From positions 1 through 56,263 of the forward strand of contig MSJI02000623.1 in NCBI GenBank assembly GCA_001931905.2: 56,263 nucleotides of DNA, read 5' to 3'. The stretch's first letter is position 1; each line of letters starts with the position of its first letter. Shown here in pieces: positions 31,343-42,683 of this stretch. The notes under the pieces were generated by a model that searched no databases, was not told the DNA's origin, and saw nothing but the letters and a program-made list of their open reading frames with translations. Position numbers and translations under genes: made by a program. The stretch comes from Cladosporium sp. IMV 00045 (taxonomy: Eukaryota > Ascomycota > Dothideomycetes > Cladosporiales > Cladosporiaceae).

Positions 31343-32987
31343 GCCACCCGCCTTCTAATGATGTGACTTTTTGGGCGAAACCACCAAACACTTTTCCTTG
31401 ATTCTCTAACTTTCGTAAACACAAGATATCGGCCTAGATCGCTGCTCTTCACCATTATGTATATTTTTTTCCCCTCTCCTTGTCTTGCTCTCTTATGATC
31501 ATTTTTGTCGCACTTTTTTCAAGAAACATTACTACCAGTACTAGTATCGTCATTTTTTTGTCGTTTTCGGATATGAATAAGCGTGGAATGAGAGCTCTTG
31601 GATTTTCGCAGTACTTGGCCATCGATCGATCTCATTCTTCACTACGGATGAGAATAGTACTTGATATACAGATGCCATAAAGCCGCCGAGGAATTTAATT
31701 ACACCCCTACACATTCTGCCATTTGCAACATACAACTTTTTGCTCGCTACTCTACTATACCTATCGTCACTCCCGCCATGACCTCAGCTTCTCACTTTGA
31801 TTCAAGATAGTCGAACTGCCAGCCCGTCGAGGCAGAAAACCCTGGCATGGTCTCGATCGCGCGAGATTCACGCATGGATGACTGCCGTTGTCCGCCTTGC
31901 AAGGCTCGATTCACCACAGCAGTGCTGGAAATAGCAACCACAACAACGCCTCGGCCCCTGTCTCGAAGCGAGCGTGACCTCGTTTGCAGCCTCTAACATT
32001 ATAGGCTTGTAGCGAGTCTCTACACCAAGACCACCACCTGGCCTTATAGCTGCTTCGAATAAAGTACATGTATCTTAGCTCTTTTCTCGACGTTACTTTC
32101 AAGTGAAGTTTTTCAGAGTGATGGTCCGATCCCGCTGGTGAGGACGAGAAACATTGAAGTGGTATGCCGCGATGTTGTGGAGAGGCGAGAGACTCTCGCA
32201 AGCTTCAAGTTACCTGGTAGTATAGTAGTATAACGAGCGGAAAGAATCGTAGTAGATCATACATGGGAGGGGGCCACATAAAGGGGGAGTAGAAACAGTT
32301 TGAATAAGGGACGGTAAGTATCTTGCTCTCAGAGAGAAGAGAGGGAGCGAACTCACCGAACCAAGAGAGCCTTCATCTGCAAAGTCTATGTAATAAGACA
32401 AGAAACAGGGTGGGTGAGAGAAGTGGTGCACACCTACCTACGTTATCTAGTAGTCTAGCACGACAGACGCAGACCCGCGCATCAAGAATCAGAAAAGCTT
32501 CTTCGGACTAGAGCTCAAAGAGAAAACATGGTACAGAAGCAAGAAACGGAACAGACGTGTGCCTAGGTAGCTTTGAATATTCGCAGATTTGCATGATTTG
32601 CATTTTTTTTGTGATCCCTGAATAAGAGAAAAGTATGATTCCAAAACCAACAACAACAGCTAGCTCGCCTCGAACGCTCATTCACAAAAACTAAAAGAAG
32701 GAAAAAGGGAAAAGCTATGGAAGAAGAGGAGTAGTAGTGGTAGTGGTAGTGCCTCTCAAACAAAAAGAAACCGACGGCGATTCATGCAAAAAAAGCCCTT
32801 CCGACGAGAAGATGGCATGAGGGGAAAAAAAGTATGCAAGTTTGCTCCTGCCCCTTCCTTTCAAACTCCTTGTCCCAAAAGGAGACCAAACGACAAAACG
32901 AAACAATGACCTTCCTGAAACATAAACAGACACCCACCACCACCACCATCACCCAACCCCCCCCTCCTGCCTCCCTCAACCCCACAA
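31343..32987. other. Convergent intergenic region
   Basis: 1.6 kb between the 3' ends of the hydrolase and kinase genes. T-rich just after the hydrolase stop, and C/A-rich (about 32925-32990) next to the kinase stop. Short frames only; no gene recognised. Confidence 0.5.
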
Positions 32988-35900
32988 TCAAAGATTCAAC
33001 TCATTCAAAATCGTCTGCGCCATATTCTTATACTGCCACGTCCCGCCATCGACCTTCTTGAACTGGATCCCGTGCAAACTCAGCAGCGGGACTTTGACAA
33101 TGAAAATCTCAAACCGCAGCGCCATGCTGTCGCCCAGATCGCTCTGGACGTGCGTGCTCGTCTCGCCGGGCGCGCGGGGTTTGCGCGACGTGTTGGTCGC
33201 GTGCTGCTGCTGCAGCGCCGACGGCTCTTCGTCGCTGTCTTCGCTGTTCGTGTAGCTGTGGTCTGCATTGGACGGCGGCGGCGCCGCGGCTGGAGCCTGG
33301 AGCGCGGTTGGGGTTGCGGGGCGTGCTGTGCGAGGAGCGCTGGAAGTCATCGCGCGAGGTGTCGCGGCGGAAGCCGCCGAAGGAGATTTTGCGCTTGTGT
33401 TGGTCGGAGGAGTGTTGGGGTGGTGGGGAGAAGGGGGCGGGGTTGGAAGGGGAGCTTTCGTCGCCGAGTTTGGAATTGACTTCGATGCTGGGGGCGTGGC
33501 GGCAGTCGAAGCCGCCTTTGATTTCGCGGTATTCCACGCCGAGTTGGCCGAGGACGCGGACGATATCTGCGCGGATGAGTTTGAGGGGGCGGCTGGATGT
33601 GGTGGAGACAGAGAAGAGGCCTTTGAGGAAGACGGGTTTGGCTTCGGGTGGGCTGCTGGAGCCGGTGTTCATTTCCGTTCGGATCACGTCGGCTTCGTCT
33701 TCTTCTGGTACGTCGGATGTACGTGTGCCGTCGCGACGGGTGCGGCGAGTTTGCATGCTTTGTCTTCGGCCGTGATTTAATGATCTGGTTCGGGAAGCGA
33801 CAGCCCCGTGTGCTCCAGTCGTAGGCTCGATATCGGAAGCGGCGTTGTCGCTGCGAGACTGATCCATTGATTGTCTGGTGTCGTGGCTGTTGGAAGAAGA
33901 GATTCCAGGCCTGATCGAAGAGCCTTCAGATACGCCGCGCCTAGTCAGACGTTTTCTGATGTCGCTCGAGTTGACGCTGACGCTACGACCAAGCCCGCCG
34001 CCTCGTTTGGTCTTCTCCACTGGTGCATCTTGATGCGGTGGTGTGAGCATCTCGCCGTGTCTCGACTGTGCAGATGCAGGCCTCAAGCCCGTAGCGCTCG
34101 AATCTCTAGTCCGTCGCACGGAGAAGCTCTTCTTAGGTGCATCACTTGGGCCGTGAACTGCCAAAGACGGCGGCGGATGGCTGCGGTCTGGTTGATCTTT
34201 GTGTCGTCTTGTGCTGAATCTTCGGAGCAAGCCAGCTGCTGCACTCTCTTTTCGCACTGGAGGAGATGCGTGGTAATTGCTGGGCGGTTCAGAAACAGCC
34301 GGGTTTGTAGGCGAAGGCGCAGCGTTGATGTTGACGTTCTTCATGCCCTCTGTGACTTCGTCTTCGCCATGTGTTCTGGCGCGTGGTCGCGAACGGCCAC
34401 CGGTCGGTTTCTCGCCAGCCATCTCGTATGACTGTGAGTTTGTGTATGCAGCTTGCGGGACCTCTGGCAAGTCTGGTACTTGCACCAGCTGATCGCCAGC
34501 AGTCCGTGGCATTTCCAATGCTCCCGGGTTCTTCTCACGCGCCTCACGTTCTTGCTTCTCCATCGCGAGGTAGTAGACGGAGATCAAGGGATGGAAAGCG
34601 TTCACCGGATCGTTGCCAACCTGCACCGCTTCACTAGATGGCGTGTTCAGAGTGTCTCTGCTCGTGGTGGAATTTCTGCGCTTGTAAAAGTCGAAAACGC
34701 CACGCTTCTTCTCAACTTCCGGCGTGTGTTGGGCATTTCGTCTTTCGGCGCTTCTGACAGCTCTTTGATATTCCTCGGACTCGATGACTTTGGCCAACTG
34801 AGCTGTGATGACATCCGCCGCACCGAAATCGAATCCCGTCATCTTGTCGATTACCGCGGCATCCAAAGGTAATTGCAGAGGCTTGCGTTGTGGCAGATAA
34901 TTGTCCGGCACTCCGTTGAAGCCTTTCGTCATCCAGGGGTGGGTCATGATTTCCGCTAATGTTGCACGCTGACTGGGATCAGTGTTGAGCATCCTCGAGA
35001 TCAAATTCCTACATTCTGGCGTAAGCCAGGGAGGGTACTCGACATGTCCCTTCTTGATCTTCGCATGCAGCTGCGGCATGCTTTGGTCGTCGAACGGAAC
35101 CTTTCCGCAGACGAGAACGTAGAGCACGATTCCAAAACTCCAGACATCGACTTCTGGACCGGTGTATTGCTTGGCCTGCAAGAGTTCCGGAGCTGCAAAG
35201 TATAAACTACCACAGAAGGTCTTGAGGTGATTGCGGGGACTGAACAGATTGGACAACCCAAAGTCGATGATCTTGATGTCGCCAGTCTTGCTGATCAGGA
35301 TGTTCTCGATCTTGAGGTCGCGGTGCACAATGCTATTGCGGTGACAATAATCCAAGGCGCTCGCAATCTGGCGGCCAAACTTTCTCGCTTGCTTCTCTTT
35401 CAACCTGCCGTGGCTGATGATGTAGTCCAGCATTTGTCCGCCGTTGACGTATTCGAACAGCATGTACCAGTGGTAGTTGGTGCGAACGACATCGCGCATG
35501 CCGCAGATGTACGGGTGGTCTGCCAAGGTGACAATGGCCGCTTCTCTTGCGGTGCGAACTTCCTTGCTGTGATCTGCCCGTTCGCGTTCTGCCGAAGTAC
35601 GGTGTTCTCCATCGGTTGATCCGCGAGGCACGATCTTGACGGCCACTTGTTCCCCGGTCTCCTTGTTTCGGGCCAGCTTCACCTTGCCCATACTACCCGC
35701 ACCAATGGTCTTTCCAAGCTCCCAATGACCAGTCTGTGCATCGATCGTCGTCCTTCGTCGTAAATTCTGGGTGTTGGCCGGCCTGCCTTCGTGTGTGGTA
35801 GAGCCATTTGCCGTTGATGCTGCGGGAGCAGGTTGAGGTTGCTCGGTGTTGTAACGAGAGTGACCTCTGGAATGGCCAGCTCTTGACGACTCGTTGGGCG

Positions 35901-36225
35901 GGGTTTGCTGAGAAGGCATGGTCTTGTCTCGCGACTCGCCCTGGCGCGAGCTGGGAGGACGGGCGACGTTTGATTGCTCGGCGTCGTGTCGCGCGACGGC
36001 CTGGAGGTTGTTGGAAGCGGTGCGCGAGTGGCTGTGCGTGGAGGTGTTTTGTGTCTGTGAGGTGGACATGGTCCGACGCGGGGACCCCGGTGCAGCAGCA
36101 GCAGCCGCCGAGCGGGACGAGGTGCTGTGGGTGCGATGGGGACGATCACGCTCGGCGGGAGCAGTGTAAGCGGTGGGCTGCTGACGGGCGCGAGGTAGCG
36201 CTGAGGGCTGGGCAGCAGCGGACAT
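32988..36225 (-). CDS. KIN1: Kin1/MARK-family Ser/Thr kinase; KA1 domain in a shifted frame
   Basis: The kinase domain occupies residues about 168-431: GAGSMG (175-180), K197 in VAVKIV, HRDLKIEN (301-308), DFGLSN (321-326) and GSLYFAAPELL. It is preceded by ~165 disordered residues and followed by ~550 residues of regulatory sequence, including the family block VFLKGLFSVSTTSSRPLKLIRA. This family controls polarity, exocytosis and septation. The main frame ends at 33109 without a KA1 domain. The KA1 domain (FEIFIVKVPLLSLHGIQFKK, WQYKNMAQTIL), which binds acidic lipids, is encoded in the +1 frame at about 33350-32988. The frame must change between about 33360 and 33260, where the DNA is GC-rich and both frames are open. 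No good intron fits; a 49-bp candidate with a GTCCAA donor is weak. It is either a real frameshift, an unusual splice or a sequence error. Confidence 0.85.
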
Positions 36226-36510
36226 GGCGTGGAGGGGAGTGGCTCAGGCGCAGGTGGAGTGCTGAGGCGTCCAGCGAGACGCTTGTCGGGGAGGCCTGTC
36301 CACACGACTTTGGGGGGAGGTGGGAAACACCGGGCGGTGTTTGAGGGGAGGGGAGATTGCGGCGGGTTGGGCGCTCCGCCTGTTGTGGCTAAAGACACGC
36401 CGACGTGAGGGCGAGCATGGGCAGACGAGGGATGTTATAGGAGAGAAGTGGCGCGAATGATGAGGAGTGCTAGAGTGTGGTATGGTTCACAGCACTTGTC
36501 TGTATGGCGC

Positions 36511-36550
36511 GGTGGTGGTGGTGGTGGTGGTGGTGGTGGTGATGGTGGTG
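36511..36550 (+). repeat. (GTG)n microsatellite
   Basis: About 40 bases of GGT/GTG repeats with one GAT interruption, upstream of the kinase gene. Confidence 0.9.
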
Positions 36551-37133
36551 AGAGCGCGGTGGACAGACAGAACAGTCAGTACGATCGACTGCATTCCAGT
36601 CCAGTACTGTAGATGGGCGGGTCGCAATACAACAGTCGTACGGCAGTTCGAGGTGGGTGGAGTGGCTCGTGGGCCGCGCGGTGGAGGAGGAGTAGGAGGG
36701 GGGAGGAGACGGGCAGCCGTTGCGTGGCTTGTCGTGCACCTTTGGCACGACTCTGGCCTGGGGGAAGGGCGGTGATTGGTATGGCGCGGGTGGTGGAGAT
36801 TGCTGGCGTATGAAGAAAGTAGATAATACTCTTATGGAAAAAGAGAAGACGAGAGTATGATGGAAATGCTTGGAAGACGCAGGCAAAGATTATTGATGCA
36901 CATGCAAAATCACGAGTTTGGATCAAATGCACACTGTGCGGTGACTGCTGATGCTTGATGCTGCTGATGCCGCTGCCAGGAGGGAGATGTAGGGGGAGGG
37001 GAGGGGAGGGGAGGCGGCTGTCTGGTAGGGGACTGACTGGACTGGTAAGACGAGACAGGCCCAACACGCGATGCGATGCACCTACGCATGCCCAGCAGTT
37101 GGCAGCACGTACATGTAAATATTAGTCTGTACT

Positions 37134-37218
37134 ATGCATGTATGTATGCATGTATGTATGTATGCATGTATGTATGTATGTATGTATGTATGTATGTATG
37201 TATGTATGTATGTATGTA
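37134..37218 (+). repeat. (ATGT)n microsatellite
   Basis: About 85 bases of ATGT units with three ATGC variants near the left end; the right 55 bases are uniform. Confidence 0.95.
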
Positions 37219-37778
37219 GGTACCGTGTCGTATCATTATATAATGATTATGACCGTCGTGATCTAATCACATACTCTCTCTCAAATACCTTCTTTTTCTC
37301 CTTCTCGCATACCACAACTATGCTACAAGTGATCTTGCCAATTATGACATGATCGATTATTATCTTCTAGACCGACCAGCACAGCTCCAGGGGCGGCCCA
37401 ACCGGCCCGCAAAGTGTCTCTCGAGATCGGGAACAAACGCTCAGTAGGATCGAGTGGTCCATCCATTCTCGCACGCACTGTCAGTCGTGGCTCGCTCGTC
37501 ACATCCACGGCCTTAGTCGAAACCTTGCATAACATTATTCATACCACACTCTTCCTGTGCCTCTGCCTCGCTCCATACCATAACACTTCCACCATCACAC
37601 CCAAACAACACACCCATCCCTGCTATGTGATTTCCCTCCTCGTCCTGGAGCTAGGTAAGCCCCTCCTCCCCACCCATCCGCCAGCCAACAACAAGGCCCA
37701 TCTCAAAGCCCGAAAGCGCTGTCAAGAAAATAAAAATCACAGAGAAGTACCCCAAAAAAAAACCAATCACACTAAGAC

Positions 37779-40022
37779 ATGTCCTCCAAGCGCTCCAGAG
37801 CCGCATTCGAATCGGACAATCCGCCCAAACACGCCCCCTTCGCCACTTATGGAACTCCCCTGCCGGCCTACGACCCGGAAGCCCGCGACGATGGCAGCTA
37901 TGTGCCCGTGTGGAAGCAGGAAGTGACCGACGAGCGCGGGAGGAAGAGATTGCATGGCGCGTTCACGGGAGGGTTTAGCGCAGGGTATGTGTTGATCTGA
38001 TCTTATTCGAGCGGTAAAATTGAGGCGACAGCAGCTGACTTTTTTGCCGCAAACAGATACTTCAACTCGGTCGGGTCAAAAGAAGGCTGGACGCCTTCGA
38101 CCTTTGTTTCCTCACGAAAAGACCGCGCTCGCGACCGCGGCCAGCAAGATGGTAAGCCGCCGCGCCAGCAACAGCGCCCGGAGGATTTCATGGACGATGA
38201 AGATCTCGCGGAGAGGGCGGAGGCGCAGCAGTTGGAAACCCAGGGCGCATTCGCTGGGTTGGGATCGAAATCTGGACAGGGAGGCTCGAAGGGCATGTTC
38301 TCCGATTTGTTCAAAACGACGGGCGAGACAATGGGCGTCAAGCTGCTGCAGCGCATGGGGTGGCGTCAGGGACAGGGTGTTGGTGCGAGGGTGAAAAGAA
38401 GGGCGCAGGGCGATAAGACGGGGGAGACACACTTGTTCGCGCCGGAGAACACTCGCATGATCAGGTTCAGCAAGAAGACGGACAAGAAAGGGCTTGGGTT
38501 CGCTGGAGAAGGGAGCCTTGATGGACTGGTCGGGCGTAAAGCAGAGGAAGACGACGACGATGAAAGCGATGCGGACGCGCGCATACTCTCCGCCAACCGC
38601 TCGAAGATGCCCGCCAAACCCAAGAAGCTGAAAAAGTCCTCCTTCGGCGTCGGTGTGCTGAACGACACCGGCTCGGACGACGAAGACCCCTATGCCATGG
38701 GACCGCAAATCAACTACAGCAAAATCATCGGCGGCGACAAGAAGAAGCGCAGAGGCGGGCTCGTGGCGAGCTCAACCACCCAGCGACCGACCTTCACATC
38801 CTTCAAGAAGTCCGGCAAGCAGCAACAACAACAATCATCAAGCAGCACCCTCGAAGGCTTCCGCCGCTGCCACGACGGCCGCCTCCCCATAGAAGGCTTC
38901 ATCCTATCAACAAAACCCCTCATCATCCTGACCGAAACCCGCTACCCACCACCCACCGTCCCAGCAAACTGGCAACCCAAACGCGCCACCAAATTCGACA
39001 TCCAACACCCGACCGACCCCTACCAATCCACAGCCGACGCGGCCAAACTCTCCTCTCTCGACCCAAAAGCCCGCTCAGCACTCCTAGGCGAATCCCCCCT
39101 CCCCGGCAAATCCATCTTCGACTTCATCAAACCCTCCGCCCGCGACAAACTCGCCACGGCCAGCGGGCGCTCCAACCTCCCACAAGCACGAGGCGAAGGC
39201 GCACCAGCCGGTTTCGCGTCTTCCTCCAGCGAGCACTCAACCCAAACCCGCACGCTATGGGATCTCATCCCGCCTTTAGACCCCGCCACCGCCTCCGCGG
39301 CTCTCCACCGCGGCTCGCATCAGCAGAGCGGCTGGATGCCCTACGGCGAGGACCCCGCGAAGCGATCACGCTACACCTCTTTCCTCGCCTTACGCGCAGG
39401 GCAGAACTCCACCCTCCCACCCCGCCCGCCCCCCATGACAGTCGAGGAATGGACGAAAGAACTGCGCGAATTCGCCCACGCGGCGCAAGTCTTCAAGCCC
39501 ATCTCAGGCCTGATGGCCACGCGGTTCACTTCCTCCTCCGCATCCTCCTCTTCCGCAAACCCTGCACTCTCAGCCGACGACGCCCCCGCCCCCACCAAAC
39601 AAGAGGAACCCTCCGACCCCGCCCTGGCCGCGGCCAAAGCGAACCTGCACGGCCCCCTGACGCGGAGCACGAATCTCTTCCACCCCTCGCGCTTACTCTG
39701 CAAGCGGTTCGGCGTCAAGCCCCCGCCCTCTACTACTACTGCAAGCGGAGCCGATCCTACGACAGAGTCGACTGCAGAAAGTGCCGGGGAGACGAGCGAA
39801 CTGGTCAGCAGGGCTGAGTTGGAGAGGATGAGGGTTCACGCGAGGTTTGACGGTCTTTCTTCTTCTGGGAAGGGTGGGGATGATGGCGGTGGGGAGCAGG
39901 GAGGAGGTCGTGGTTGGGAGCCGCCGACGGCTGAAAGGGTGGATGTGGATGTTGAGCGGAACGAGGCGGTGGAGGGGGAGAGGGCCGACGAGGGCGTGTT
40001 GAGGAGCGTTTTTGGGGAGTGA
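37779..40022 (+). CDS. G-patch domain protein, TGH/GPATCH1 family
   Basis: Exons 37779-37984 and 38057-40022 with a 72-bp intron (GTATGT donor, GCTGAC branch, AACAG acceptor); 723 residues. The N-terminal DUF1604-type region spans the splice junction ([18 protein letters not shown], then [19 protein letters not shown]). The G-patch is at about residues 160-180 ([17 protein letters not shown]), followed by TGH-family sequence ([27 protein letters not shown]). The C-terminal half is Ser/Pro/Ala-rich and ends in an acidic, Gly-rich tail. Relatives associate with spliceosomal helicases in plants and animals, so a role as a nuclear splicing or RNA-processing factor is likely. The coding strand changes from very C-rich (38860-39780) to very G-rich (39800-40060). 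Confidence 0.88.
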
Positions 40023-40448
40023 ATGGGGGAGGTTTGTGAGGGGGGAGTTCTGAGTGTATGTTTGTGTGTATGTATGAAAGATAATCTGAAGACTCATCAG
40101 TCCTCTTACGAGAAGAGGGTCGTTTATTGATTCGCCTAAGTTGGGAGTCTAGACTTCGGCATGAAGAAGTCCAGACGATGAGGGAGTCCTTGTACTTTTG
40201 CAAGTTTGCCATTTGCGGTGACATATTCATATCTTTTCGCGTCAAATTTGAATGTCACGACAACCTCACATGGGCTCCATGAAACAGATGAACAAGTTTG
40301 GGAGAAGAATTCGCAGCTTGATTTCCCAGCTTCCCCAACCAGTTAAGGCGAGGAAGAAGCTATATTCTAGCTAAACCATCCCAAGCCCAAAAAATCGGGG
40401 TATCCGCACGCGGGCTTCCTCACTTCTCGAAAACACCACGCGAAACGT
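40023..40448. other. Convergent intergenic region
   Basis: 3' flanks of the G-patch gene and RPL10A; G-rich at the left end. No further feature. Confidence 0.5.
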
Positions 40449-41169
40449 CTAGTAGAGACGGCGGGGAGGGCTCATGGAAGCCTTGAGGGTGAGGGAGCCA
40501 ACGTTCTGCCAGCCCTTCTTGAGGAGGGAGACGAGGTAGTTGATGGACAACATGACGTTGCCGACGAGCTCCTCGTCGGTCATGTCGACGTGGCCGACGG
40601 CGACACCCATGCACAGAACCTTCTTGAGCTGGAACTTGATGGTTGACTTGACGTCGGTGATCTTGGCGGACAGGTCCTCGTTGTGGGAGACGGGGGTGGG
40701 GAACTTGCCGGCTGTGAATTGAAAGTCAGTGTCTTTGCTCGCGTGATTAAATTTGGAGTCTATCAAGTGCGCGCTTACCCTTGGAAAGACCAGGACCCAA
40801 GAGACGGGGGATCTGCTTGATCAAGGAGTCGGAAGCGACGAAAGCGTCGTACTTGCGAGCCAGCTTCTTGATGAGCTTCTTGTTCTTGTTGAGCTTCTTC
40901 AAGTCCTCGGCGGACATGGCGTCAACGCCGCCGTGCTTCGCACGGTCAATGTCGTGCTGGTCACCGAGAATGCAGATGCTCATGTTCGGGCGGGGGACCT
41001 TGGGGAGCTTGACGGTGCCGGAGAAACGCTTGTCACGCTGCGGGTCGTAGTTCTTGAGGCCGATCTGGAGCTCGACGGTCTCGAGGAAGTTGCGCTTCTT
41101 CTCCTCATTGCTGTACTTGAGCAGCTCCTGCACGTTCGTACGCACGCCAGCGACCGTGATCTTAGACAT
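40449..41169 (-). CDS. RPL10A: 60S ribosomal protein L10a (uL1)
   Basis: Exons 41169-40779 and 40711-40449 with a 67-bp intron (GTAAGC donor, CACTGAC branch, CACAG acceptor) give 217 residues, the exact length of eukaryotic L10a. [20 protein letters not shown], the [20 protein letters not shown] block and [16 protein letters not shown] (across the splice) are diagnostic. The protein forms the L1 stalk of the large subunit, which controls exit of deacylated tRNA. The start is the first ATG of the frame with family homology. A CCGCAG just upstream of the start (about 41203-41208 on the minus strand) might end a 5' UTR intron, but no good donor was found. Confidence 0.95.
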
Positions 41170-41490
41170 GATGGCGGAGGTCTTCCAATAATTTCCCTGC
41201 GGGTAAGTATTGGTACGGCTTGGCGTAGGTTGGTGGTGGCGGAAGAGAAGGGGAGACGTCGACGTCGTCGCGCGGTGAGTATCAAAGATTTCTGGGAGTG
41301 GGGTGCCAAGTTTTGATTGCGCTAGACTGGATTTGGTGCTAAATGTCTGAGGCACCAAGCTGAGTGTCAGGCATCTTTCGGACTTCCAACTCCAGCGTGA
41401 GACTTGCGTACGACCTCTGCGTCTCGTGATCTTCTCTTGTGATCAAAATACCTTGTGCGCGGCAATATGTTTTTTGTCATGTCAGTATGA
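41170..41490. promoter_or_regulatory. RPL10A promoter and 3' flank of the GNAT gene
   Basis: Contains a perfect 12-base palindrome GACGTCGACGTC at 41255-41266, about 90 bases upstream of the RPL10A start codon, with an ACGT core of the type bound by bZIP factors. Confidence 0.45.
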
Positions 41491-42219
41491 TCAAGTGGCC
41501 ATCCAGGGATCCGCCACTCGACCGCCTCGCCACAATTCCATTCGTAGGGTAACCCGATCCTCGCCACAGACCTGATACATTTCTTTTCCCGTCACTACGA
41601 ACCCGCAGCGCTCATACACACTTTGTGCACCATCATTCCCTTCATTGACAATGCATTTACAGCATGTGCCACAGCCAGAGTTGGCCGCCTGTCGCTCTGC
41701 ATCATGCAAAGCGCTTGTTATTAACTGTTTGCCGATACCGAGCCTTCTTGCAGATGGATGAACGAACATGCCGTTGAGATGAAAATGGAAATATTCGTTC
41801 CCTTCCAGTATAGACAAATCTTGCTGGGGCTTATTGGTTGAGGTGGTCATCTCCGGGTATGGATCGCGCTGCGCTGAAATGCCAGTCGAATGTTCTTGAG
41901 GCCCCAGCAAGACCACGAACCCGAGCCACTCGCTCTCGATCAAGGTCTCCAGGTTGGCCTCGCATGCATTGTCTGTTTTGACACCGCACGACAGCGCCAC
42001 GAATTGAGTGGCTTTGGTGTTCTTCAGGCGCTCAAATGTCTGATCAAGACCACGCTGAGCTTCATCTTCGTAGGTCGACGCGAAGGCACCTGGAGATGTC
42101 TTCAAGGCAAATAATCTGAAGGCCCGGAATTTCTGTGCCAGAGTCAAAAGCTGTCGATTGTTCTCGGGATCTTCGCCAGTCTTAGGAATGGTGACTATGC
42201 GAAAGGAAGTCGACATCAT
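41491..42219 (-). CDS. GNAT-family N-acetyltransferase
   Basis: Single exon, 242 residues (the second Met is an equally possible start). The acetyl-CoA-binding motif A is seen at about residues 150-166: GMFVHPSARRLGIGKQLI, containing R-R-L-G-I-G. A further GNAT-like C-terminal strand is NDGAQSVYERCGFVVTGKEM. The N-terminal half (FRLFALKTSPGAFASTYEDE) is typical of a fungal GNAT group with unknown substrates. A CGTCCKC cluster of cysteines lies in beta-strand 5 (about 182-187), which is unusual. Likely a cytosolic small-molecule or peptide acetyltransferase; the substrate cannot be told from sequence. Confidence 0.83.
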   Translation of the reverse strand: MMSTSFRIVTIPKTGEDPENNRQLLTLAQKFRAFRLFALKTSPGAFASTYEDEAQRGLDQTFERLKNTKATQFVALSCGVKTDNACEANLETLIESEWLGFVVLLGPQEHSTGISAQRDPYPEMTTSTNKPQQDLSILEGNEYFHFHLNGMFVHPSARRLGIGKQLITSALHDAERQAANSGCGTCCKCIVNEGNDGAQSVYERCGFVVTGKEMYQVCGEDRVTLRMELWRGGRVADPWMAT

Positions 42220-42683
42220 GTCATGTTGCTACTTTGAGCGCGAAGGGCAAGTAAAGCTTCGATGTGCAACACAGAAGCGACAGCAACCTCTTGAGATGTA
42301 TTTCCTCAAAGTCAATCAAAGGACTGCCATGTTGAGTCAAGTAAAAGCGACTTTCCAAACCTGGGTGGTCGAACTTTGCAGAGCCGCATGCGAGTGAGGC
42401 GCATGATCAACAGTTGTCTCAACTCGAAGGTAATGTGGCCTTGGACATGCGACAACATGCTTTGTCTAAGTGTGAAGTATGATCATATTTACTTTGAGGT
42501 GCTACTCACCTGCACTGCCTGCATCTGACTCAAACATCTTCACCAAACAATACCTCTTCTTCGACATTCCCAAGATGCTGCCTCCATTCTGGACACACTT
42601 GTCGTTTCTATCCTGGCTTGAATTACATCGGAAACACTGTTATCTTCAATAACCATCAAACCATACATGAGATTTACCCAAAT
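42220..42683. promoter_or_regulatory. Divergent region between GNAT and CorA-like genes
   Basis: The CorA-like frame stays open upstream to about 42498 without an in-frame ATG, so part of this stretch could be coding through an unseen upstream exon. Confidence 0.45.

Larger units (their letters stand above)
36226..37778. promoter_or_regulatory. Divergent promoter region with two microsatellites
   Basis: 1.55 kb between the kinase and G-patch gene starts. It holds a GTG-trinucleotide tract and an ATGT-tetranucleotide tract. A pyrimidine/CA-rich stretch (37560-37720) directly precedes the G-patch gene. Confidence 0.5.

Noticed and set aside
33212..33260. 49-bp intron (GTCCAA...GAAGAG) to explain the kinase frame break
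   Set aside because: Poor donor, no branch site, and it would remove a Ser/Asp-rich segment that reads as coding in the KA1 frame; kept only as a weak alternative.
37134..37352. 72-codon frame of Met-Tyr-Val-Cys repeats
   Set aside because: It is the translation of the ATGT microsatellite, not a gene.
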